Source: Coenobita brevimanus (Eukaryota > Arthropoda > Malacostraca > Decapoda > Coenobitidae). Taken from it: DNA of 64,000 nt. Under the pieces are notes generated by a model. The model was not told where the DNA came from. It saw only the letters and a program-made list of their open reading frames with translations, and did no database searches. The stretch is taken from NCBI GenBank assembly GCA_032717465.1, contig CM064667.1:2463105-2527104 (forward strand). The letters run 5' to 3'. Both the position numbers and the translations under genes were made by a program. Positions 1 to 10,920 of the stretch are shown here, in pieces; the stretch's first letter is position 1; each line of letters begins with the position of its first letter.

Positions 1-42
1 CCTGTGATTTGCTATGATTCGTGTAAGAATTAATAAAATTAG

Positions 43-614
43 GATGAAGTGCGTGAAAGGGTACAGCAGGGAAGGAAGGTTGTTGGTACACTGAAAGCAG
101 TGATGAGAAATAGGGAGGAGAGTATGGAAGTTAAGAAGTCACTGCATGATAGTATTGTGATCCCTACCCTGACGTATGGAAGCGAGGCATGGACCTTGCA
201 AGAGGGAAACCAGTCAAGAGTGAGAGCAGTGGCAATGAGTTACTTGAGAGGAGCATGTGGAGTGACGTGGAGGGACAGGTTGACGAATGAAGAAGTGAAG
301 GAACGCTGTGGGGTGGATGTGGATGTGGTTGAGAAGATTAGGAGAAATACACTGAGGTGGTTTGGACATGTGAAGAGAATGGAGAATGAAAGACTGACTA
401 AGAGGGTGTATGTAGGTGAGGTGGAGGGAGGGAGAGGGAGAGGTAGACCGAGGATGAGGTGGAGGGATGGAGTTGAGAGGTATATGAGGGAAGGGGGGGT
501 GAGTTGGGGGAAGGGTAGTCAAATGGTGGGTGACAGAGAGACTTGGAGGCGTTTTGTCTGCGGCCACCCTTTGCGGGATTAGGGCGTTGGGCTATAGATA
601 GATAGATAGATAGG
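43..614 (+). mobile_element. RTE-like LINE, 3' fragment with GATA tail
   Basis: The last ~177 codons of a LINE ORF2 (49-582) are open up to the stop. They carry the C-terminal signature shared by all copies of this family in the window: 'TYGSEAWTL', 'RVRAVxMSYLRGACGV', 'NTLRWFGHV' and 'WRRFVCGHP'. A short 3' UTR and a (GATA)n tail at about 592-614 follow. The endonuclease and the reverse transcriptase palm are missing, so this is a 5'-truncated, inactive copy. Assignment to an RTE-like clade rests on overall likeness and is less certain than its being a LINE. Confidence 0.8.
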
Positions 615-848
615 ATGCGTGTTACATCAGCATGTAAACATCGGCAAAAACATCTGGGACAAAGTGAACTGTGAACGCCTGACTGCTTGAGGCGGTAGAC
701 TAGGATCATGTAAACACACCAGTGACCCTCGTTTCCTTCCCATAATTGCTCGCAGTTTTTTATAGCTCACCCTAACTCAGTGTCACTGACACTGGTACAG
801 TAAGGCGTTGTTCAGGGCCAGCAGCTATGAAAGCGGTAATGGAATACA
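614..848. repeat. Interspersed repeat, copy A
   Basis: About 230 bp that recur at 1244-1471, sharing 'agcatgtaaacatc', 'gaacgcctgactgcttg', 'aaacacaccagtgacc' and 'gcagttttttata'. Identity is roughly 80-85% by eye. Both copies end near 'taatggaata'. The gag-only LTR element is inserted exactly at that end in copy B. No coding capacity is evident. The nature of the repeat is unknown. Confidence 0.7.
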
Positions 849-1243
849 TTATTGTTTTTATCAGTCCTCTCTCTTTCACACATACACATAAGAATGAACA
901 AAAGAATGAGCAGTGAATGTACACTAACTCTAAGGAGCAGAAATAACTGTGCTTAGTCGGTCCGAAATATATTGGGAAGAGCGATACCGAATGAAGAATG
1001 TAGAGCTGAATGTTAACCTACGAGAACATGTGGGACGAAAAAGTAATTTTTTTTCTGATTGGCAAACATTTTTTGTTCCATATCGTCTCATAAAATTGTA
1101 AAACCCATAATCTTTTGTCTAAGCATACAGCCTAAAGACCTTACCAATTCAGTTCATATTCCTCTAGTTTGTCTTCTATATTATGCTGACTATTTTGAAG
1201 GTGGTAAATTATGTTCTATTGCTGAAAGAAACTTACTTAAAAT
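849..1243. other. Unassigned AT-rich spacer
   Basis: AT-rich sequence between the two copies of the ~230-bp repeat. I see no gene, splice-site pair or recognisable transposon end. The short open frame at 1059-1262 has no recognisable features. Confidence 0.5.
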
Positions 1244-1471
1244 TAGGGCACATGTAACATAAGCATGTAAACATCAGTGAATACATCTGGAGTGAAGAGA
1301 ACGCCTGACTGCTTGGGATGGTAGAGTAGGGTCGTATAAACACACCAGTGACCTTCGTTCCTGTCCCATAATTGTTCGCAGTTTTTTATAGGACGCCCTA
1401 ACTCAACGTCGCTGACACTGAAATAGTGAAGTGTTGTTCAAGGCTGGCAGCTATGAAGGGGTTAATGGAAT
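1244..1471. repeat. Interspersed repeat, copy B
   Basis: Second copy of the ~230-bp repeat seen at 614-848. Its last five bases, ggaat (1467-1471), are duplicated at 8684-8688 and form the target-site duplication of the LTR element that begins at 1472. After 8688 the sequence is no longer like copy A. Confidence 0.7.
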
Positions 1472-3878
1472 TGAAATGCGTGGCTTTAACAGACGCATAT
1501 ACGGTACTCCCGAAGAAACTCCCGGAGAATACCATAGTATCCCTGACAACAGGGCGAACCAGAAACAACAGAGTTCGCCCACGAAAATGCCGACACCCCC
1601 ACTCGGACCCCACGGGGTAGCCGCCACTAGCCACCACCACTCCGGGCAACAACGACACATGTCAGCCTGAGCCGTGCGCCCCTGTGACATTCAACCACCA
1701 CGGCGCCACCACCGTAGGCGAAAGACACTACCTTCGCGTGGCGGAATCACTGAGTTAGCTAGGGGTGGAGTCAGAAATAGCACTCCAGGCAGCGCCCCTC
1801 TGGTAGAGACGATCTATGGTCGCTCCCACAGTGATTTGGTAGAGACGATCTATGGTCGCTCCCACAGTGATTCGGTCGAGACGATCAATGGTCGCTCCCA
1901 CAATGTCCAGGTAGAGACGATCAATGGTCGCTCCCTTAGGGCTCCGGTTGAGACGATCAATGGTTGCTCCCACAATATCCAGGTAGAGACGATCAATGGT
2001 CGCTCCCTTAGTACTCCGGTCGAGACGATCAATGGTCGCTCTCTTAGGGCTCCGGTTGAGACGATCAATGGTCGCTCCCACAATATCCAGGTAGAGACGA
2101 TCAATGGTTGCTCCCTTAGTACTCCGGTCGAGACGATCAATGGTCGCTCCCACAGTGTTCGGGTAGAGACGATCAATGGTCGCTCCCCCAGGGTCCAGGT
2201 GGAGATGATCAATGGTCGCTCCCTTAGTCCTCTGGTCGAGACGATCAATGGTCGCTCCCACAGTACTCGGGTAGAGACGATCAATGGTCGCTCTCCCAGT
2301 GTCCAGGTAGAGACGATCAATGGTCGCTCCCTTAGTGCTCTGGTCGAGACGATCAATGGTCGCTCCCACAATATTCGCGTAGAGACGATCAATGGTCGCT
2401 CCCCCAGTGTCCAGGTGGAGACGATCGATGGTCGCTCCCAGGGCGTAGTTAGGAAAGGGACGTCTCCACAACCGGAGACTGAACTTCAGGGGTCTCGTTC
2501 CAGAATATCCCGGAAAGACCTCCCTGCTTCCCCCGGTCTCTGTTCCCTACGCTTGGCCTTCGAGCAGACACACCTGTCGGGCCCCCGTGACAACCGCTGC
2601 CGCAGCCCTCCCCTGACGGCGCCTCTGGTCGTGGGAGACCGCAGTCTGTCGCCTCTTCCGGCCCTCCCTAGGACACCCGGGCGAGACCTCACCATGCCCC
2701 CGCGACGCCGGGACCTGACCCAGAGGTTCCTAGACCTCTTCGGCCCCAGTCCTACGGGCCTTACGCCGGAGCCCAGTCCGGAAGCCCCCGGACGCGAGAG
2801 GACGCCCTCGCGAGCCGCCCCGTGCCCTCTCGGCTCGCCCCGCCCTGACGACGCCCTCAGTCCGACCGGATCACCGATGACGTGTCCTTGTTTCTCTCCA
2901 TGAGGAAATACGGGTGACCCTGTAACAATCGTGAAGTAGGTTAAGTGTGACTCCCTCTCTCTTAGAATAAGTATTGTGCAGTGAATTTATGTAATCTCTA
3001 TTGGGGTAAATCAGAACACAATATCCAGTTGAAGGACGAGAATGTGGATTAAGATCTAAAGTGAAAATACGTGCGAGTGTCACCCCGAATCTTTCCAAAG
3101 ACAATTCTCCAGAACCAGAAGAAAGACTAAAATATTATTGGAGTTCTATTGGCTAGTCTCTAAGTAATATTGTGAAATAGTATTTACGAGTATTCCGACT
3201 TTGTTACGTGTTGTGAAGCGAGAGTCTATATATCATACTTGGAAGATGTGTAATTAATAAGCCTGTGCCTACAGAAACATGTTCCCACTCTAAATATCAA
3301 GAAAAGGGAGTATTAACGATATTCCCTCCCTCCGCACGCTACTCCTAAAAACCCTCTCCATTCCTCGCTCACGCTCTTAAAGCCAAAGTAAGAATCAGAG
3401 TTATTTGGCAAAGAATCTTCGTCAATAGGAAACACCTAAACTCCCTTGCTAATATCGGGCATCCTCCAATATTACCATAACTTTCTCCTCGCCGTTTTAA
3501 GTCACTCTCTGCGTCTCCCCTACCTCTTCCTAGTGGATCACAAACCCCCTCCCCCCCCTCTCCCTTACGCGCTCCGCGCGCACCTGTATTTACTGCACTC
3601 CTAGTACTAAGATTTGTTGTATTGTCATTAGTATCTAGAAAGCTAGTATCCTGCGAGATACACATATCTTAGATAAGGTTTTGTATTGCTCTATATTGTG
3701 TTGTAATATCTGCTGAAGTGTCCTGTGTCTGACTGTGGTAATATACGTCTATGGTGTGCCGAAGGTTTTTATGTCCTGCCTCTCTTTATTGCACTAGCTC
3801 CGGTCTCGAAAGAGGACCCCGCTCCACGTTGGGTGAAATAGGTACGAGAAGTCGAGCCTAATTCTACCCAGCATTACA
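1472..3878 (+). repeat. Left LTR of the gag-only element
   Basis: A 2,407-bp LTR starting TGAAATG and ending CATTACA. In order it holds a ~330-bp 5' part, the 36-bp minisatellite (1803-2450), a GC-rich stretch that stays open as part of a 409-codon frame (1674-2903), and a ~970-bp AT-rich 3' part. At 2.4 kb it is long for an LTR. No clear TATA box or AATAAA signal could be assigned. Confidence 0.88.
1803..2450 (+). repeat. 36-bp minisatellite inside the left LTR, 18 units
   Basis: Eighteen 36-bp units built on 'gagacgatcaatggtcgctc'. Unit length is 12 codons, so the plus frame reads a repeated VETINGRS followed by four variable residues. Units tend to alternate between H-type ('SHN', 'SHS') and L/P-type ('SLS', 'SPS') variants, giving a 72-bp higher-order pattern. 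The minus strand is also open, reading a repeated GATIDRL. Open frames on both strands are expected when a stop-free unit has a length divisible by three, so this does not prove translation. Confidence 0.9.
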
Positions 3879-3879
3879 C

Positions 3880-3897
3880 TGGTGGCCAGCGGTGGTT
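3880..3897 (+). promoter_or_regulatory. Putative primer binding site of the gag-only element
   Basis: TGGTGGCCAGCGGTGG lies one base after the end of the left LTR, where a tRNA 3' end (...CCA) would anneal to prime minus-strand synthesis. The env-bearing Gypsy element in this window has a similar TGGTAGCAGCGG in the same place. I cannot name the tRNA. Confidence 0.55.
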
Positions 3898-3943
3898 CTA
3901 GATCCGAGCGTAGAAGAGAGGTAAGCAGGAAATATTTGGAAAA

Positions 3944-5473
3944 ATGGCAACTAAACCGCACGTTCAGTTACCCAAGTTTGACCCTGACCAGTATGACATA
4001 CACACATATCTTGCAATAGTTAAACCCTTACTAGATATTGGCTTCGATAATGACCAACAAAAAATTGCAGTCACACTACCACTACTGGGTAAAGCCGCAG
4101 CGAATATTGCGCCAAAAATTGTCCCAGAACTCACCTGGCAGAACTTTACCAAGTTCGTGGTCCAAGCCATCACCCCATCACTAGGGAAAGTGGTGGCTCT
4201 ATCCAAATTGGATAGCTTTGCATATGACGGGGATTTAGATAATACCCTGTTACAGGCAAGACGCCTGGTTACTGCTGCCTACCCGGAGGCAGATGAAGAA
4301 ACCCGGGATCAGCATACATTTAATACTCTGCTCAGAGTACTCCCAAGTGTTGTAAGACAACACTTCACTATCCATGATCCAACAGGAGACATGGATAGAG
4401 ATATCAGTTTAATGAGGCGCCTTTTAGCCGTCCATGCCACCCCTCAACGCATTGGCGAAATAAATCAATTCCCCGTTGACCTCATCACCATCAACCCGTG
4501 GGAATTTTCTCCGTGCTACCACGGATGTCCGATCCACGACATCCGTGAGCAGCTAGAAGCTGCCCAGTGCAGCCAAATGACACGAGGGCGCTTACAAACC
4601 TCCCCACCATACGCAAATCCCCCTAAGCCCCAGGTGAAGAAAAAACAAAAAGGGAAAAAAAAAAAGCGCCCCCCTGCCCCTGCATCCCACCGTAATGGCG
4701 GGGGCCACCTCACCTCTCCCCCAGTCTATGACAGGGGAGAACGTTATCTTTCCTTTTCCCCCCCTCTCACTATCTCTTCTGTTCTACCTTCCCCTATTCC
4801 TGCCCCTAGTTCTAACCTTCCCACCCCACACACCACTATATTCTCGCAACACAAAACCGGCCTCCCTCTTCACAGGCCTCCTAGGACCCTCTCCACATCT
4901 TCCCCTAACCTACTTCCTAAAACCACCTCCCCCCGTCTACTGCCTTCCACCTCCCACCCCGCGCCACCCACTGCCATCACTTCACCACCGTTCGCTTTCC
5001 CTGCCCACAAGGTTAACTCATTCACCTTCCCTATCACACCCTCCTCCTCATCCCCGAGCATTCAAACAACCCCGCGAGACCGCATCTCCCCACCACCACC
5101 GTCTCTCTCTCCCCCTACACTTCACCCCACCTTTCCTCGGCTCCGACGGCACACACCACCTGCCACATCCCACTCCACAGCCCCTGCCAGGCCACCCCGG
5201 GTTCAGCACCGCACACCGTCCGCCATCGCCCCCACACCCGCACCATCCCCTAGCTTCGTACCCACCGCCCACCCCACACCACTAGCACAGAGCCCTGCTA
5301 CCGCCCAGACCACTCCACCACCAAACACCGGGATGGCACCACAAGATCGCACTCCCTCCTCGCCACCTACCCTCCAAGCCAACTCTCCTGCCACCTCACC
5401 ACCACTACCGACCTCACAACCCCAACCCCCCCCCTGCTCCCGCACCGCCTGTCACTTCCACATACGAGTGTGA
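3944..5473 (+). CDS. Gag-like polyprotein of the LTR element
   Basis: A 509-codon ORF beginning about 65 nt after the left LTR. Residues ~1-190 form a mostly helical, normally composed domain opening 'MATKPHVQLPKFDPDQYDI'. This suits a retrotransposon capsid and includes a tract around 'LLRVLPSVVRQHF'. Residues ~225-245 are a lysine-rich stretch (KKKQKGKKKK) that could bind RNA or act as a nuclear signal. The remaining half is extremely Pro/Ser/Thr-rich. There is no CCHC zinc knuckle and no aspartic protease (D-T/S-G) motif. The start was chosen as the first ATG after the PBS. The role would be capsid assembly and RNA packaging. The family is assigned only from length, position and composition. 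Confidence 0.65.
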   Translation: MATKPHVQLPKFDPDQYDIHTYLAIVKPLLDIGFDNDQQKIAVTLPLLGKAAANIAPKIVPELTWQNFTKFVVQAITPSLGKVVALSKLDSFAYDGDLDNTLLQARRLVTAAYPEADEETRDQHTFNTLLRVLPSVVRQHFTIHDPTGDMDRDISLMRRLLAVHATPQRIGEINQFPVDLITINPWEFSPCYHGCPIHDIREQLEAAQCSQMTRGRLQTSPPYANPPKPQVKKKQKGKKKKRPPAPASHRNGGGHLTSPPVYDRGERYLSFSPPLTISSVLPSPIPAPSSNLPTPHTTIFSQHKTGLPLHRPPRTLSTSSPNLLPKTTSPRLLPSTSHPAPPTAITSPPFAFPAHKVNSFTFPITPSSSSPSIQTTPRDRISPPPPSLSPPTLHPTFPRLRRHTPPATSHSTAPARPPRVQHRTPSAIAPTPAPSPSFVPTAHPTPLAQSPATAQTTPPPNTGMAPQDRTPSSPPTLQANSPATSPPLPTSQPQPPPCSRTACHFHIRV

Positions 5474-7709
5474 TGGTTCCTCCTTGCCATCCCCCTCCAC
5501 CTCCCCTACCACCTCAGCCTCCACCGCCTCCACCACACCGTGCACCTCACCTGACATCTCACCCGCCACGCCTTGCTCACTCTCACCCCTTCCCTCCGCC
5601 ACCTCACCCTTTCCACCCAAGCCCGCGTGCCCTGCCCACCCCACCACCCCCGCAGGACAACCCACTACCACCACCCTCTCCCCTCCACACCTACGCACGC
5701 CCACTCCAACGTTCTCACCTTCTTCTGCGTCCCCAACGCGCGCGATGGCCCGCGCTAACCGACCCCGCCCACCCCGCACGCCTGCTTCCCCACCCACACC
5801 CACCCTCAGAACCACCACCACCACCACCCCCTCTGGCCGACTCTTATGCCCACCCACCCGATACACACACACCGTCAAGCTACATCAGGCCCAAATCCCC
5901 TCTACCTGTACTCCCCAGAGACTCAACGCCGCATTACCACGACACAAAACCCGGCCTTCACCCACACTGTCCAGCATTCAGCCTCCAACCACACTGACAG
6001 CCACACCAAGCAACATGAGGATTAAGCGGGCCGTATGGGCCCCTACCCTTACCAAGAACCACCGACTCCGCAGGCCACACCACCTGTTAAATATCCTCCA
6101 GTCGACCACCGCCCCCTCCACCCTCTTCCTCACCTATGACCAAGCACAGGAGGAAAATTCCTACACTGTCACCTGGCAGAACACACTCCGACACCTCCAG
6201 CCCGTTTACACCACCCCCAACACTCTAGCGTTCCACCTCCAGCCACAGGGACGTGACTTTTTTCAAGAACACGGTGGTGAAATGCGTGGCTTTAACAGAC
6301 GCATATACGGTACTCCCGAAGAAACTCCCGGAGAATACCATAGTATCCCCGACAACAGGGCGAACCAGAAACAACGGAGTTCGCCCACGAAAATGCCGAC
6401 ACCCCCACTCGGACCCCACAGGGTAGCCGCCACTAGCCACCACCACTCCGGGCAACAACGACACATGTCAGCCTGGGCCGTGTGCCCCTGTGACATTCAA
6501 CCACCACGGCGCTGCCACCGTAGGCGAAAGACACTACCTTCGCGTGGCGGAATCACTGAGTTAGCTAGGGGTGGAGTCAGAAATAGCACTCCAGGCAGCG
6601 CCCCTCTGGTAGAGACGATCTATGGTCGCTCCCACAGTGATTTGGTAGAGACGATCTATGGTCGCTCCCACAGTGATTCGGTCGAGACGATCAATGGTCG
6701 CTCCCACAATGTCCAGGTAGAGACGATCAATGGTCGCTCCCTTAGGGCTCCGGTTGGGACGATCAATGGTCGCTCCCACAATATCCAGGTAGAGACGATC
6801 AATGGTCGCTCCCTTAGTACTCCGGTCGAGACGATCAATGGTCGCTCCCTTAGGGCTCCGGTTGAGACAATCAATGGTCGCTCCCACAATATCCAGGTAG
6901 AGACGATCAATGGTTGCTCCCTTAGTACTCCGGTCGAGACGATCAATGGTCGCTCCCACAGTGTTCGGGTAGAGACGATCAATGGTCGCTCCCCCAGGGT
7001 CCAGGTGGAGACGATCAATGGTCGCTCCCTTAGTCCTCCGGTCGAGACGATCAATGGTCGCTCCCACAATATTCGCGTAGAGACGATCAATGGTCGCTCC
7101 CCCAGTGTCCAGGTGGAGACGATCAATGGTCGCTCCCTTAGTCCTCCGGTCGAGACGATCAATGGTCGCTCCCACAATATTCGCGTAGAGACGATCAATG
7201 GTCGCTCCCCCAGTGTCCAGGTGGAGACGATCGATGGTCGCTCCCAGGGCGTAGTTAGGAAAGGGACGTCTTCACAACCGGAGACTGAACTTCAGGGGTC
7301 TCATTCCAGAATATCCCGGAAAGACCTCCCTGCTTCCCCTGGTCTCTGTTCCCTACGCTTGGCCTTCGAGCAGACACACCTGTCGGGCCCCTGTGACAAC
7401 CGCTGCCGCAGCCCTCCCCTGACGGTGCCTCTGGTCGTGGGAGACCGCAGTCTGTCGCCTCTTCCGGCCCTCCCTAGGACACCCGGGCGAGACCTCACCA
7501 CGCCCCCGCGACGCCGGGACCTGACCCAGAGGTTCCTAGACCTCTTCGGCCCCAGTCCTACGGGCCTTACGCCGGAGCCCAGTCCGGAAGCCCCCGGACG
7601 CGAGAGGACGCCCTCGCGAGCTGCCCCGTGCCCTCTCGGCTCGCCCCACCCTGACGACGCCCTCAGTCCGACCGGATCACCGATGACTTGTCCTTGTTTC
7701 TCTCCATGA
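5286..7709 (+). other. Long open frame crossing from the internal region into the right LTR
   Basis: This frame is +1 relative to gag and has no stop from 5286 to 7707; the first usable start after the gag stop is near 5484. It covers a Pro/Thr-rich tract and a more ordinary segment around 6010-6270 ('VWAPTLTKNHRLRR', 'DQAQEENSYTVTWQN'). It then runs straight into the right LTR and through its minisatellite. It overlaps the last 188 nt of gag, so a +1 shift could in principle extend gag. Low complexity keeps several frames open here, so coding is unproven. Confidence 0.35.
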
Positions 7710-8683
7710 GGAAATACGAGTGACCCTGTAACAATCGTGAAGTAGGTTAAGTGTGACTCCCTCTCTCTTAGAATAAGTATTGTGCAGTGAATTTATGTAA
7801 TCTCTATTGGGGTAAATCAGAACACAATATCCAGTTGAAGGACGAGAATGTGGATTAAGATCTAAAGTGAAAATACGTGCGAGTGTCACCCCGAATCATT
7901 CTAAAGACAAATCTCCAGAACCAGAAGAAAGACTAAACTATTATTGGAGTTCTATTGGCTAGTCTCTAAGTAATATTGTGAAATAGTATTTACGAGTATT
8001 CCGACTTTGTTACGTGTTGTGAAGCGAGAGTCTATATATCATACTTGGAAGATGTGTAATTAATAAGCCTGTGCCTACAGAAACATGTTCCCACTCTAAA
8101 TATCAAGAAAAGGGAGTATTAACGATATTCCCTCCCTCCGCACGCTACTCCTAAAAACCCTCTCCATTCCTCGCTCACGCTCTTAAAGCCAAAGTAAGAA
8201 TCAGAGTTATTTGGCAAAGAATCTTCGCCAATAGGAAACACCTAAACTCCCTTGCTAATATCGGGCATCCTCCAATATTACCATAACTTTCTCCTCGCCG
8301 TTTTAAGTCACTCTCTGCGTCTCCCCTACCTCTTCCTAGTGGATCACAAACCCCCTCCCCCCCCTCCCCTTACGCGCTCCGCGCGCACCTGTATTTACTG
8401 CACTCCTAGTACTAAGATTTGTTGTATTGTCATTAGTATCTAGAAAGCTAGTATCCTGCGAGATACACATATCTTAGATAAGGTTTTGTATTGCTCTATA
8501 TTGTGTTGTAATATCTGCTGAAGTGTCCTGTGTCTGACTGTGGTAATATACGTCTATGGTGTGCCGAAGGTTTTTATGTCCTGCCTCTCTTTATTGCACT
8601 AGCTCTGGTCTCGAAAGAGGACCCCGCTCCACGTTGGGTGAAATAGGTACGAGAAGTCGAGCCTAATTCTACCCAGCATTACA
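6278..8683 (+). repeat. Right LTR of the gag-only element
   Basis: 2,406 bp, collinear with the left LTR at an offset of 4,806 over its first part. It starts TGAAATGCG, ends GCATTACA and is followed by the target duplication ggaat (8684-8688). Differences from the left LTR are scattered and concentrated in the minisatellite. Confidence 0.88.
6609..7256 (+). repeat. 36-bp minisatellite inside the right LTR, 18 units
   Basis: Same array as in the left LTR, with the same number of units (18) in nearly the same order. It differs by point changes, and the variant series around unit 13 differs between the two LTRs. The equal unit count fits copying of both LTRs from a single template during reverse transcription. 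Confidence 0.9.
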
Positions 8684-9031
8684 GGAATACTGTATGAAAA
8701 ATTCAAAATGGGTGTGGTGCACAGCACTGCGCTCGCTTGCCGAGAGAAAACGAACTAACTCCTTTCTGGTAAAATTTTTGCGCGCTACTCATTTGAGTCC
8801 ACGTTCCTCCTCTCCTCGCAGCATTGCTGTATGTGAGGATATTTTTGCAGCCCTTCACCTTTTCGTATTGTTTCGCCATGCCTCCCAAGCGCCCTGCATC
8901 ATCTCCAGCATCGGGGGAGCCCACTGCAAAGAAGCAGCAGCACCATACTCTAATTTTTTTTTTTTTTTTTTAAATAACAGAATGGAGGAAGGAAAAACAA
9001 ATGAATAAAAAAAAATAATCCATTCACCAGA

Positions 9032-10493
9032 TTACTGGTGTCCTCTGTTCATAAAATATCTGTAACAGTTAGACTTGAACAGCTGTGGGTTGAAATTTGG
9101 AGGGAAACAACTCTGGGGAAGCCAGTCCCAGAGAGACGCAGTTCGGGGAATGAAAGAATTCTGATAGGCAGAAGTTCTGCAATATGGCTGAGTGACATTC
9201 CAGTCATGAGTGCTACCAGATGCCCGTGTAGCACGAGGGAAGGCATGGAGAGGTAGCACCATGGACACAACTTTGTATGAGCATTTGCCAAAAAAATATC
9301 TAAAATAATGCAAGGGAGGCAACATTCCTTCTTACTTGCAGGGGAGGTAGTTTATATGTAATGGCAGGGTTGTTAATGATTCTAACAGCTTTGTTCTGAA
9401 TTTTGTCTAGTTGTTTTAATGCAACCTCTCCACAACCATTCCACAAGGGTGAGCAATATTCAAGCTGAGAGTGCACATGACTCTTATAAATTATAGCTAA
9501 CTGCTCATCAGCGAAGAAGTCGCGGACTTTGTACAATAATCCAAGTTTCTGTGAGGTGGATTTAGAAAGTGATCTGACATGAGAGGTCCAGCTGAGGGCA
9601 TTGTTAAGTGAGGTGCCAAGAGTTTCAATACTTTTGGAGATGGGAATATTAGTAGCACTGAAGGTAATGTACGAATCTGGCAATATCTGTCTATTAGTAA
9701 ACTGTATATACTTAGTTTTACTAGCATTAAAAGAGACAAGGTTGTTTTGTCCCCATTCACTGATCGTAGATAGATCTTGATTTATGGAGATGGCTGTACT
9801 GAGTTGAGAGGTAGAGATATTAGACTTTGTAAATGGGTGTCTGAGTGTGAATGAACTATGTAGTGTTGAGTCATCTGCATATGAGTGAATGGGATTGTGG
9901 GTGACAGATAAGAGATCATTAATATGAACCAGAAATAGGGTTGGCGCCAGAACTGATCCCTGCGGCACGCCGGTGTTAATTGAGTGGAAATTGGAATATA
10001 CATCATCTACTTTTACTCTTATTTTCCTGTCACTAAGATATGAAGAAATCAAAGGAACAAAAGACGTTAGTCCATAGCAAGGGAGTTTGGACAGCAGGGA
10101 ACGGTGCCATACTCTGTCGAAAGCTTTAGAAATATCAAGGGCTACCGCATGAGTTTCTCCATGTAGATCAATTGATTGATGGATGGTATGAGTTAAGAGA
10201 TTGAGTATGTCAATGGTGGATCTTTCGTGGCAAAAACCATATTGTCTATCACTAATTAAGTTGTTGGATTCAAGATGTTTAACAGTGTCCTTATTAATTA
10301 ATGTTTCAAATACCTTACCAAGAGAAGATGTGACAGCTATTGATCTGTAATTGGAGGGGTCAGACGAACTTCCTTTCTTCGGAATTGGGTGGATATTGAC
10401 TTCTTTCCATGAATTTGGGAATAAAGAAGTACGTATGCATAGTCTGAATAATTTAGCTAGGACAGAGGCAAGTTCAGGGGAACACTTTTTCAA
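9032..10493 (-). pseudogene. LINE reverse transcriptase (Jockey-like), frameshifted
   Basis: The main frame (9300-10493, 397 codons) contains the non-LTR RT blocks in order: PIPKKGSSSDPSNYRSIAV, ISDRQYGF, ALDISKAFDRVWH, NTGVPQGSVLAPTLF, and the catalytic SYADDSTLH box. The thumb and 'SQLEYCSPLWNGCG' regions follow. After 'NVASLALF' the frame breaks near 9320, and the last ~90 codons (to 9032) continue in another frame ('SFIPRTASLWDWLP'). The RT would copy LINE RNA at the nicked target. The catalytic Asp pair is intact, but the frameshift and missing 5' half make the copy inactive. Confidence 0.8.
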
Positions 10494-10920
10494 AACAATC
10501 GGCGGAATTCCATCTGGGCCTGGAGCTTTGTTGGTAGGTAAATTGTCTAGGATGGATTTTACCTATCTTGTCTGTATTTTAAGTGGGGCAATTTCGGGAG
10601 AGTCAAGTTTAATACTGGGACATTCTGGCGGGTATCGTCTATGGTAGAGTTTCTAGCAAAGGTACTAGCAAAGATATCTGCTTTCCCACGTGGGTCATTT
10701 GTAATGTTGCCATCTGAAGATTTTAGTGGGGGAATGGAAGATGACTTGTTAATGTTATTATTGAAAGAATTAATAGTTGACCAGAATATTCTATTGTCAT
10801 TAGGGTTAAGTAGTTTCGATGCCTGCTTTTGAAGAAAGTTTGATTTAGATAGATTTAATACAGCTTTTGCATGATTTCTAGCAATTTTAAATTGGGAGAG
10901 TGATTCAGATGTTTTTGATT

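Larger units (their letters stand above)
1472..8683 (+). mobile_element. Complete gag-only LTR retrotransposon with ~2.4-kb LTRs
   Basis: Two direct repeats, 1472-3878 and 6278-8683, both begin TGAAATGCG and end GCATTACA (TG...CA). They are flanked by a perfect 5-bp target duplication, ggaat (1467-1471 and 8684-8688). A primer-binding-site-like TGGTGGCCAGCGG starts 1 nt after the left LTR. The polypurine tract before the right LTR is weak. The 2,399-bp internal part holds one gag-like ORF and proline-rich open frames. I find no protease, reverse transcriptase, RNase H or integrase motif, so the element should depend on enzymes from elsewhere, as plant TR-GAG or LARD elements do. By eye the LTRs differ at a few dozen positions (roughly 98-99% identical), implying fairly recent insertion. 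The superfamily is uncertain; Ty3/Gypsy is the best guess from gag and PBS style. Confidence 0.88.

Noticed and set aside
214..709. Minus-strand Pro/His/Ser-rich frames over LINE DNA (also at 19298-19720, 20597-21538, 25743-26125, 35443-35796)
   Set aside because: Shadows of the purine-rich LINE ORF2 on the opposite strand.
1755..2471. 238-codon minus-strand frame in the LTR minisatellite
   Set aside because: A stop-free 36-bp unit keeps frames open automatically; there is no start context or non-repeat domain.
4695..5997. Alternative proline-rich frames (plus and minus) over the gag C-terminus
   Set aside because: C-rich low-complexity DNA leaves several frames open; only the frame continuous with the capsid-like domain is supported.
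6561..7198. Minus-strand frames in the right LTR minisatellite
   Set aside because: Same artefact as in the left LTR.
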